Assembly: GCF_014200015.1 (NCBI RefSeq) | Contig: NZ_JACHOT010000002.1 | Location: 186,001 to 250,000 of the forward strand | From: Aminobacter niigataensis | GTDB taxonomy: Bacteria > Pseudomonadota > Alphaproteobacteria > Rhizobiales > Rhizobiaceae | Direction: 5' to 3' | DNA: 64,000 nucleotides | In this document: in pieces, positions 57,533-64,000 of the stretch | Layout: each line of letters opens with the position of its first letter | Position numbering within the stretch: position 1 is the stretch's first letter | Notes under the pieces: generated by a model | Database searches by the model: none | The model's input: only the letters and a program-made list of their open reading frames with translations | Told to the model about the DNA's origin: nothing | Position numbers and translations under genes: made by a program

Positions 57533-58321
57533 TCAGGCCGCGATCTGCATCGCTCCCGGTCCGGGGATCGCGCCGGGCGGGCACTTGCCGAGGATGATCA
57601 TGCCGAGCACCTCGTCCTTGGTCACGTCCTGGGTACGTGCCGTGCCCACCACCTGGCCGTTCTTCATCACGCAGACGCGGTCGGCGAGGTCGAACACGTC
57701 GTGGATGTCGTGGCTGATCAGGAAGATGCCGATGCCGTCGGCCTTGAGCTGCTTGACCAGTTCGCCGACCTGCGCCGTCTCCTGGGGTCCGAGCGCTGCC
57801 GTCGGCTCGTCCATGATCAGGATGCGGGCATTGAACAGGATGGCGCGCGCGATCGCCACCGACTGTCGCTGGCCGCCGGAAAGCTTGCTCACCGGCTCCT
57901 TGAAGCGCTGGAAGCGCGGGTTGAGCCTGCCCATCACCTTGCGTGCCTCGGCCTCCATGGCGACGTCGTCGAGCGTGCCGTAGGCGGTCATGATCTCGCG
58001 TCCGAGGAACAGGTTGGCGGCGGCGTCGACATTGTCGGCCAGCGCCAGCGTCTGGTAGATCGTCTCGATGCCATATTTCTTGGCGTCGCGCGGGTTGGAG
58101 ATCTGCGCCTCCTCGCCACGAACGAAGATTGCGCCGCTGTCACGCTTGTAGGCGCCCGACAGGATCTTGATCAGCGTCGACTTGCCGGCGCCATTGTGGC
58201 CGAGCAGCGCCACCACTTCACCGGGATAGAGGTCGACCGAGGCATCGTCGACGGCGCGGATGCCGCCGAAGGCAATGGAGATGTTCTTGAGGTCGACGAG
58301 CGGGATACGGGTCTGTTCCAT
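57533..58321 (-). CDS. xylG: Sugar ABC importer ATPase, XylG/FrcA-like
   Basis: The 262-residue ATPase has only one nucleotide-binding domain. It has Walker [10 protein letters not shown] near 41, the [10 protein letters not shown] signature, Walker B ILIMDEP and the H-loop ISHDIHDV. Full-length XylG/RbsA have two domains (about 500 residues), so this is the short FrcA-like type. It follows the permease by 21 bases and completes the binding protein-permease-ATPase order. Confidence 0.86.
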   Translation of the reverse strand: MEQTRIPLVDLKNISIAFGGIRAVDDASVDLYPGEVVALLGHNGAGKSTLIKILSGAYKRDSGAIFVRGEEAQISNPRDAKKYGIETIYQTLALADNVDAAANLFLGREIMTAYGTLDDVAMEAEARKVMGRLNPRFQRFKEPVSKLSGGQRQSVAIARAILFNARILIMDEPTAALGPQETAQVGELVKQLKADGIGIFLISHDIHDVFDLADRVCVMKNGQVVGTARTQDVTKDEVLGMIILGKCPPGAIPGPGAMQIAA

Positions 58322-58342
58322 GATCTTGGCTCCCGGATTTCG

Positions 58343-59695
58343 TTAGACGCGCTTGCGGTAGAGCGTGTCGAGCCAGACGGCCACGACCAGCACCAGGCCG
58401 ACGACGATGTTCTGCAGCGGCGTGTCGATGTTGAGCAGCACCATGCCCGACTGCAGCGACTGCATCAGCAGAGCGCCCAGCATGGCACCCGCAACTGTGC
58501 CGGCCCCACCGGCGAGCGAGGTGCCGCCGATGACCGCCGCGGCGATGACCAGCAACTCGTCCAGCGTGCCGAGCGAGTTGGTGGCAGAGTTCAGGCGGGC
58601 ACTGGAAACCGCCGCGCTGATCGCTGCCAGCACGCCCATGATCATGAACACCTTCATGGTGATCCAGCGCGTGTTGATGCCGGCGAGGTTGGCGGCTTCG
58701 GGGTTGCCGCCGATGGCGAAGACATAGCGGCCGAAGCGTGTGCGGTTGGTGACGAAGGTCATGACGATGCCCACGGCCACCGCGATCAGGACGGGAATGG
58801 CAATGCCATGGGCGATGAACAGCCCGCCTTCGGGGATCGTGATGCCATTGGCCTCGGCGTATCGGCGCACGATGCCGATCGGCCAAGGATAAGAATTGGC
58901 AATCCAGATCGCACCGAGGATCACTCCGCAGGTAACGGCACCAAGAAATGCCTCGGCCCAGAGCGGCCGCAGCGGGAACTTGAACCGCTTGCGTTGCTGG
59001 CGACCGTTCAGCAGCGCGAGAACCACGGCCAGGCATGCGACAAGACCGACGATCCAGCTCCATGTCGCGCCGATGGCGCCCTGGGGACCACCGCCCATCA
59101 GTTGGAAGGTCGCATCGAGCGGCGCGATCGTCTGGCCACTGGTGACCCACCAGGCCGCGCCGCGCCAGATCAGCAATCCGCCCAGCGTCACGATGAAGGC
59201 GGGAACCTCCATATAGGCGATGACGAAGCCCTGCAGCGCACCGATCACCAGGCCAAGCGCAATGCCGATGGCAAGTGCCAGCGCCCAGATCCATGGATTG
59301 CCGAGTTCGAGACCGACGGTCCTGACCAGGAAATGCACCTGGGCGAAGCCCATCACCATGCCGATCAGGCCTTCGGCCGAGCCGACCGACAGATCGATGT
59401 TGCGCATGACGATGACCAAAACCATGCCGGTGGCCATGATAGCCACGGCGGAAGCCTGTACCGACAGGTTCCACAGGTTACGGAAGGTCAGGAAGGTGCG
59501 GCTGTCGAACTCAAATGGGTTGACGCCGAGGCGCAGGCTCGAAATCACCTGCAGTCCGATCCAGATCAGCAACAGCGCGCCGACCATGCCGAGCATGCGC
59601 GTATCGATCTCGGTTGCCTTGAGGAAACGCCCGATTGGGGTGAGCTCGGTCGTTCGCGCTCGGTCGGCCGGCGCGTTGGTTGTCGTGTCTGTCAT
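58343..59695 (-). CDS. xylH: Sugar ABC importer permease, XylH-like
   Basis: The 450-residue permease has about ten membrane helices and the BPD_transp_2 pattern of ribose/xylose permeases (AVAIMATGMVLVIVMRNIDLSVGS near 92, AFIVTLGGLLIWRGAAW near 165, GNPEAANLAGIN near 340). CGGGAGGTAAC precedes ATG 59695. At 450 residues it is longer than RbsC, as XylH is. A hairpin separates it from the binding-protein gene. Confidence 0.88.
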   Translation of the reverse strand: MTDTTTNAPADRARTTELTPIGRFLKATEIDTRMLGMVGALLLIWIGLQVISSLRLGVNPFEFDSRTFLTFRNLWNLSVQASAVAIMATGMVLVIVMRNIDLSVGSAEGLIGMVMGFAQVHFLVRTVGLELGNPWIWALALAIGIALGLVIGALQGFVIAYMEVPAFIVTLGGLLIWRGAAWWVTSGQTIAPLDATFQLMGGGPQGAIGATWSWIVGLVACLAVVLALLNGRQQRKRFKFPLRPLWAEAFLGAVTCGVILGAIWIANSYPWPIGIVRRYAEANGITIPEGGLFIAHGIAIPVLIAVAVGIVMTFVTNRTRFGRYVFAIGGNPEAANLAGINTRWITMKVFMIMGVLAAISAAVSSARLNSATNSLGTLDELLVIAAAVIGGTSLAGGAGTVAGAMLGALLMQSLQSGMVLLNIDTPLQNIVVGLVLVVAVWLDTLYRKRV

Positions 59696-59786
59696 TGTTA
59701 CCTCCCGACCGGATGGCCGTCTAAGCGGCAGCCGGTGTGCGCATGATAGGGTCAATCCGCCATGTCATGAAGCGGGCGCTTTTGAA

Positions 59787-59812
59787 AAACGCCGCGGCAA
59801 GCCGCGGCGTTT
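59787..59812 (-). terminator. Attenuator hairpin between xylF and xylH
   Basis: AAACGCCGCGGC and GCCGCGGCGTTT form a perfect 12-bp stem with a two-base loop; the minus strand continues GTTTTTC. It probably lowers permease and ATPase expression relative to the binding protein. Confidence 0.7.
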
Positions 59813-59834
59813 GACCGATCGGATGAAGCCGATC

Positions 59835-60875
59835 TTAGTTGCAGGCTGCGACCGAACCGGCCGCCACGCCCTGGCAGACCACGTCCTTGCCGACCCAGCC
59901 GGCGTCGATGACGACGTTGAGGTTTTCCTTGGTGATCGGAACCGGCGTCAGGAAGACCGAGTTCAGCTCGAGGCCGCCGGGCGTCTTGAACTTGGTGACG
60001 TTGGCGATCTCTTCCATCTTCTTGCCGTCGGCGAGCTGCGAGGCGATCTCGGCCGCGTTCTTGCCGAGTTCGCGCGCATCCTTCCACACCGACACGGTCT
60101 GGGTGCCGAGCGCGATGCGGTTGAGCGCGGCATGGTCGCCGTCCTGGCCCGAAACCGGAACCGAGCCGGCAAGGCCCTGTGCCTGCAGGGCCGCGATCGC
60201 GCCACCGGCGGTGCCGTCGTTCGAAGCCACGACCGCGTCGATCTTGTTGTCGTTGGCGGTCAGGAACTGCTCCATGTTCTTCTGGGCATTGGCGGGCAGC
60301 CAGCCGTCGGTATAGGCCTCGCCGACATTCTTGATCTTGCCGGCGTCGACGGCTTCCTTGAGCACTTCCATCTGGCCCGCGAACAGGAAGTCGGCGTTCG
60401 GATCGGCACCGCTGCCCTTGATGAAGACGTAGTTGCCTTCAGGCTTGGCGGCGAACACGCCCTTGGCCTGCATGCGGCCGACTTCCTTGTTGTCGAAGGT
60501 CAGGTAGAAGGCGTCCTTGTTCTCGATCAGGCGGTCGTAGCCGACGACCGGGATGCCCTCGGCGACGGCCTTGTCGACGGCCGGACCGATGGCGCTGGCG
60601 TCCTGTGCCAGGATGATCAGCGCATTGGCGCCCTGCGAGATCAGGCTTTCGACGTCGGTCAGCTGCTTGGCCGGCGACGACTGCGCGTCGGCCGAAATGT
60701 ACTTGTCACCGGCGGCCTCGATGGCGGCCTTCATGGCGGCTTCGTCGGTCTTCCAGCGCTCTTCCTGGAAGTTCGACCACGACACGCCGACAACCTTGTC
60801 CTTCGCCTCGGCGACAGCCGAAAGCGATAGAGTCATGGCGACGCCCGCCAGAATGGCGGTGGTAAACTTTTTCAT
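59835..60875 (-). CDS. xylF: D-xylose-type periplasmic binding protein
   Basis: The 346-residue protein has a signal peptide (about 1-25) and a mature XylF-like start [19 protein letters not shown]. Its sugar-binding residues in the family fall in the segments [25 protein letters not shown] and [10 protein letters not shown]. Family knowledge assigns xylose or a related pentose; other sugars are possible. GGGAGGAAAATC precedes the ATG. It is the first gene of the operon and the ROK-type operators are just upstream. Confidence 0.88.
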   Translation of the reverse strand: MKKFTTAILAGVAMTLSLSAVAEAKDKVVGVSWSNFQEERWKTDEAAMKAAIEAAGDKYISADAQSSPAKQLTDVESLISQGANALIILAQDASAIGPAVDKAVAEGIPVVGYDRLIENKDAFYLTFDNKEVGRMQAKGVFAAKPEGNYVFIKGSGADPNADFLFAGQMEVLKEAVDAGKIKNVGEAYTDGWLPANAQKNMEQFLTANDNKIDAVVASNDGTAGGAIAALQAQGLAGSVPVSGQDGDHAALNRIALGTQTVSVWKDARELGKNAAEIASQLADGKKMEEIANVTKFKTPGGLELNSVFLTPVPITKENLNVVIDAGWVGKDVVCQGVAAGSVAACN

Positions 60876-60935
60876 GATTTTCCTCCCTGCGCCCAACGGG
60901 CGCGCCTTCTTCGCGATAGCCCTTGGAGAAGCTCT

Positions 60936-60956
60936 TTTTTTCGAGCCTCGAAAAAA
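60936..60956. promoter_or_regulatory. ROK-type operator 1
   Basis: TTTTTTCGAG, one base, CTCGAAAAAA: a perfect 10-bp inverted repeat in the interval between xylF and the divergent ROK gene. Confidence 0.7.
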
Positions 60957-61008
60957 TAGTGACTCAACCGCCTGTCGCTGTCAACATGGTTTCGCAACGC
61001 TTCCCTAT

Positions 61009-61029
61009 TTTTTTCGGAGCTCGAAATAA
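61009..61029. promoter_or_regulatory. ROK-type operator 2
   Basis: TTTTTTCGGAGCTCGAAATA, a 21-base stretch matching operator 1 in 17 positions, 73 bases away. Two AT-flanked sites with a TCGA-type core are typical for NagC/Mlc-like ROK repressors. Confidence 0.6.
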
Positions 61030-61124
61030 ATAAAGACATTTGCCCTCCGCTCTGTCACAATGGCTTGGCGCGATAGGGACTGCCGCTTAAGAAGGCAGCG
61101 CTTCGCCGGGAGGAAGACGAGCAC

Positions 61125-62375
61125 ATGTCGGTCGGCATACGTCACGACGATCTGAGACGACGCAATCGAGCTATGGTTATATCCGCAGTTCGCCGCGCCA
61201 GCCAGCCTTCGCGCACAGAGATTGCCGCCACCACCGGCCTCAGCCATTCCACCATATCGACGATATCGTCCGACCTCATCGCAGAGGGCATTCTCGCCGA
61301 AGCCAAGGGCTCCGAGCCGGTCTCGATGAAGCGCGGCCGGCCGCAGGTCGCCTTGACGCTGGAGCCCAGGGCGGCATCGATCGTTGCCGTCGTGCTTTCG
61401 CTCAACAGCCTGTCGGCCGCCATCATCGACTATGCCGGCAACACCATCGTCGAGGACACCAGGCGGCTGGTGACCCAACGCATGCCGGCCGAAGCCTTGA
61501 TCGACGAATGCATCGCCATGATCCGGCGCCTGATCGAGGGGGTCGCCACCTCCGGAGGGCCGGTGCTGCGCATTGCGATCGCGGTCCAGGGCATCACCGA
61601 TTCCGGCTCGCGCAAGCTGCTGTGGTCGCCGATCACGAGACACGATGACATCCCTTTCGCCGACCGGCTCGAACAGGAGTTCGGCGTGCCGGTGACGGTG
61701 GAGAACGACTGCAACATGATCGCCGAGGCGCTGCGCTGGCGCGATCCCGTGCGCTACCGCGACGACTTCATCGCCATCCTTCTGTCGCACGGCATCGGCA
61801 TGGGTCTTGTCATCAAGGGCGAACTGTTCACCGGCACGCAGTCCTCCGGCGCCGAGTTCGGCCACATGATCCACCGCCCCAACGGCGCGCTCTGCCGCTG
61901 CGGCCGCCGCGGCTGCATCGAGGCCTATGCCGGCAACTACGCCATCTGGCGCAACGCCAAGCTTGGCGACGAGAATGCCGAGCCGCTGGCCGACCTGTCC
62001 GACGACGACATCACGGCGCTCGCCGATGCCGCCCGCGACCATGACGGTCCCGAGCGCGAGGCTTTCCGCAAGGCCGGCGAAGCCATCGGCTTCGGCCTGG
62101 GCTCGATGTTTGCGCTGTTCGACCCGGCGCCGCTCGCCTTCGTCGGCGTCGGCGCCACGGCTTTCGACCTGATGGAGCCGCATGTGCTGTCGGCGATCGC
62201 CAAGACAGCCGGCGGGCTGCACTCGAAGGCAATCTCGTTCGATACCGAGCCCAACGAGGTTCCGCTCAAGCGCGAGGGCGCAATGATGCGCGCCCTGCTC
62301 CATGTCGATCAGGAGATATTCGCGGCCCGTTTGGGCGGAGCCACCCCTGCGAGTGCAGGAAAGAACGTCGCCTAG
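61125..62375 (+). CDS. ROK-family repressor (XylR-like)
   Basis: The 416-residue protein has a MarR-like winged helix (SRTEIAATTGLSHSTISTISSDL near 29) followed by a sugar-kinase-like ROK domain. The ROK signature and Zn site are in EFGHMIHRPNGALC and CRCGRRGCIEAYAG. Most ROK repressors sense a sugar and release an AT-rich operator. It diverges from xylF with 249 bases between that hold two similar operators, so it probably controls the transporter. Confidence 0.92.
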   Translation: MSVGIRHDDLRRRNRAMVISAVRRASQPSRTEIAATTGLSHSTISTISSDLIAEGILAEAKGSEPVSMKRGRPQVALTLEPRAASIVAVVLSLNSLSAAIIDYAGNTIVEDTRRLVTQRMPAEALIDECIAMIRRLIEGVATSGGPVLRIAIAVQGITDSGSRKLLWSPITRHDDIPFADRLEQEFGVPVTVENDCNMIAEALRWRDPVRYRDDFIAILLSHGIGMGLVIKGELFTGTQSSGAEFGHMIHRPNGALCRCGRRGCIEAYAGNYAIWRNAKLGDENAEPLADLSDDDITALADAARDHDGPEREAFRKAGEAIGFGLGSMFALFDPAPLAFVGVGATAFDLMEPHVLSAIAKTAGGLHSKAISFDTEPNEVPLKREGAMMRALLHVDQEIFAARLGGATPASAGKNVA

Positions 62376-62410
62376 CCGCGCCCGTCCGCTGCGGCTTTTG
62401 GCACGAGGGG

Positions 62411-63136
62411 TCACCTGGAACTGTTCCTTTTCTTGCTCCAGGTCGAACGGAAGGCCGCGGCTCTAAGCAGGAGCACCGACAGCACGGCCGCCACAAAAGG
62501 CCACTGCAGCGGGTTCGGCTCGGGCATCGGACGATGGAAGCTCAGGAAGTGCATGAACAGGAAATAGGCCGTGTGCAGCAAGGCAAGTCCCCACAGCACT
62601 GTTGCGGCGTTCTGCAGAAACTTCCAGACCGAAGAACCGAGCATGCGGATTGACCGGTCGTTCGAGGTCGACATGAGCACGAGCGCATAGGCAAGGGCTG
62701 CAATCCCCGTCAGGTTGGCCAGACCGAAGCCGTGCTGGAACATCACATATTCACCCGTCTGTGGGTTCATTTCGTAGCCGAAGAGCCGCGCGAAATCCCA
62801 CTCGACCCAGCCTTCGAGTATGATGATCGTATGCACGGCCGCCAGAAGGGTCGCGTAGATGCCGGTCTCCCGCCGATAGGCCACCACCCGGAGCAAGGCG
62901 GGCCACAGGCGCGACAATGGCCCGATCGACATGGTGATCACCAGAAGCGCCAGCGATGCGTCCGCGAATGCACGGTTCCACCGGTGCATCGGGCTCCACT
63001 GCCCGTGAACGACGGCGAATGCATAGACCAGTGCGCCAGCAAGCCCGACAACCACGACATGACGAAGCAGCGTCCGGCGCCACAATAAAGGGACTGGCTG
63101 ACCGGCGCGGACGCGATCGCTTGGGATATCGGTCAT
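62411..63136 (-). CDS. Ferric-reductase-like transmembrane protein
   Basis: The 241-residue protein has about six membrane helices and His residues placed for haem binding (ATLLAAVHTIIILEGWV near 93 and LHTAYFLFMHFLSFH near 190), the pattern of the ferric reductase-like/MsrQ domain. No FAD or NAD domain follows. Its start overlaps the neighbour by four bases (ATGA), so it is the second gene of a two-gene operon. Electron transfer in the inner membrane is likely; partner unknown. Confidence 0.72.
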   Translation of the reverse strand: MTDIPSDRVRAGQPVPLLWRRTLLRHVVVVGLAGALVYAFAVVHGQWSPMHRWNRAFADASLALLVITMSIGPLSRLWPALLRVVAYRRETGIYATLLAAVHTIIILEGWVEWDFARLFGYEMNPQTGEYVMFQHGFGLANLTGIAALAYALVLMSTSNDRSIRMLGSSVWKFLQNAATVLWGLALLHTAYFLFMHFLSFHRPMPEPNPLQWPFVAAVLSVLLLRAAAFRSTWSKKRNSSR

Positions 63137-63594
63137 TGCAGATACTCCGGTTGCATGGCGGCATCCACTCGACGAGCGCGTATTTCGTGCCATGACGCAG
63201 CAGTGAGGAACGCAATGCCGAGCGCTGAAATCACGGGGCGGATCGGGTCGAACCACATCATCAGGAATTCGCCCCCGAACAGAAGCATGAGGATCTTGTT
63301 GCACGTCGGGCAGGCGATGCCGATGAAACCGGCCACGCCGCCGATGCCCGCGCGGCGCACTGAACAGACGGGTCGCCGCACGGCGACATAAAGCCCCGAG
63401 AGCGCCGACAGGACCACCAAAACGGGCAGTTCCCAGCCCGCGACGGGGGTCATCCGGACAAACAGCGGATTGTCCCAGAGCGCCGAAACGGTGCCCAGCG
63501 CGGCAAAGCTCAGGATGGCCACGGCCATCCCCTTGAGAACTGCGCCGCCATGCCAAGACCCTGACTGCGCCAAGCCGATGATGCGGTCATTCAT
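63133..63594 (-). CDS. Hypothetical membrane protein with a CPTC motif
   Basis: The 153-residue protein has about four hydrophobic segments and the motif IACPTCNKIL near 104-113, a CXXC at the membrane surface. I do not recognise a family. The two-gene pairing with a ferric-reductase-like protein suggests a redox or haem role. The ATG at 63594 is used; upstream sequence in frame looks non-coding. Confidence 0.6.
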   Translation of the reverse strand: MNDRIIGLAQSGSWHGGAVLKGMAVAILSFAALGTVSALWDNPLFVRMTPVAGWELPVLVVLSALSGLYVAVRRPVCSVRRAGIGGVAGFIGIACPTCNKILMLLFGGEFLMMWFDPIRPVISALGIAFLTAASWHEIRARRVDAAMQPEYLQ

Positions 63595-63669
63595 GTCGTG
63601 TCTGCTCCAAATTGGCCGGACGGCGCTTCGCAAGCCGGCCGGCGAGAACCTGCTGGGGTGACCGCTACA

Positions 63670-64000
63670 TCAGCCGGCTTGCGAAGCGCTGCTGCCGGCG
63701 ACCTCATGCGAATGGGGTTGGGTCGGATCGCCCAGCACCAGGATGGGCGACTGGCTCGGCACCCGTTCGTACAGATCGATGATGTCCTGGTTCATCAGGC
63801 GAACGCAGCCGCTCGAGACCGCCTTGCCAATAGTCCAGTACTCGGGCGTTCCGTGAACGCGATAGAGTGTGTCGACCTTGCCTTGGAAAACGTAGAGGGC
63901 CCGTGCTCCCAGTGGGTTTTCGAGGCCGGGCGGCATGCCGCCACGGTCGGCGCCCCACTGGGCGAGATTTGGTTGACGCGCGATCATCTCGTCGGGCGGC
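63670..64000 (-). CDS. L,D-transpeptidase, 5'-truncated by the window edge
   Basis: The reading frame is open to the right edge, giving a C-terminal 109 residues or so. Motifs include the sequence PPDEMIARQPNLAQWG, NPLGARALYVFQG and the catalytic SSGCVRLMNQDIIDLYERV. This is the ErfK/YbiS type of periplasmic peptidoglycan L,D-transpeptidase. It ends AGSSASQAG. The signal peptide and N-terminus lie outside the window. Confidence 0.88.
   Translation of the reverse strand, partial: PPDEMIARQPNLAQWGADRGGMPPGLENPLGARALYVFQGKVDTLYRVHGTPEYWTIGKAVSSGCVRLMNQDIIDLYERVPSQSPILVLGDPTQPHSHEVAGSSASQAG

Noticed and set aside
56375-59746. A very long open frame on the plus strand over the CHASE kinase and xylG/xylH genes
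   Set aside because: It is a shadow of the real genes: composition is Arg/His/Gln/Asp-rich without motifs, and both underlying minus-strand genes have complete family signatures.

Overview
The window looks like chromosomal DNA of a rhizobial alphaproteobacterium, most likely the Mesorhizobium/Aminobacter group. It is GC-rich with strongly GC-biased third codon positions. It carries the complete alphaproteobacterial general stress response core (phyR, nepR, ecfG), several HWE-type histidine kinases, a CoxMNOP-like cytochrome oxidase operon and a palindromic intergenic repeat of a kind common in Rhizobiales. I saw no rRNA, tRNA, CRISPR array, insertion sequence or phage module.

Layout. 1-7000: a c-type cytochrome, a DUF2189 membrane protein, a YbaK-type deacylase, and a five-gene haem-copper oxidase operon (subunits II, I, III-like, III, IV) on the minus strand. 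7100-14600: a copper island with copZ, copA, a glutaredoxin-like protein, a 2Fe-2S/FAD reductase, a His/Cys-rich small protein, a Tat-exported multicopper oxidase, a CueR/HmrR regulator and a YqaA-like membrane protein. Three CueR-type promoters with 19-bp spacers can be read. 14700-31500: two FbpABC/AfuABC-type ABC importers, a LacI regulator and five phosphatases from four unrelated folds (metallophosphoesterase, dual-specificity phosphatase, two inositol monophosphatase-family enzymes, HAD). A 16-bp palindrome (TTGCAC-N4-GTGCAA) lies upstream of lacI, upstream of the first phosphatase operon and twice upstream of the second ABC operon. I read this as a system that imports a phosphorylated organic compound and dephosphorylates it in the cytoplasm.

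32000-42000: an L,D-transpeptidase, an atypical response regulator diverging from a response regulator/hybrid kinase pair, a GNAT/esterase/ring-cleaving dioxygenase operon resembling MhqD/MhqO, and a sulfatase/phosphonate monoester hydrolase. 41800-57500: a general stress response island. PhyR, NepR and EcfG sit with a Crp/Fnr regulator, a FATGUY-like single-domain response regulator, three HWE/HisKA_2 kinases and small stress and membrane proteins. Eight exact EcfG promoters (GGAAC-N16/17-CGTT) and one near match were found by reading upstream regions. A periplasmic amidohydrolase, an outer-membrane protein and a choloylglycine hydrolase-family enzyme lie inside this stretch.

57500-64000: a xylFHG-type sugar ABC operon with a divergent ROK regulator and two ROK-like operators, two overlapping membrane protein genes, and an L,D-transpeptidase cut by the right edge.

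Functions are assigned from recognisable motifs and family knowledge. No database search was run. Start codons were chosen from ribosome binding sites where possible.
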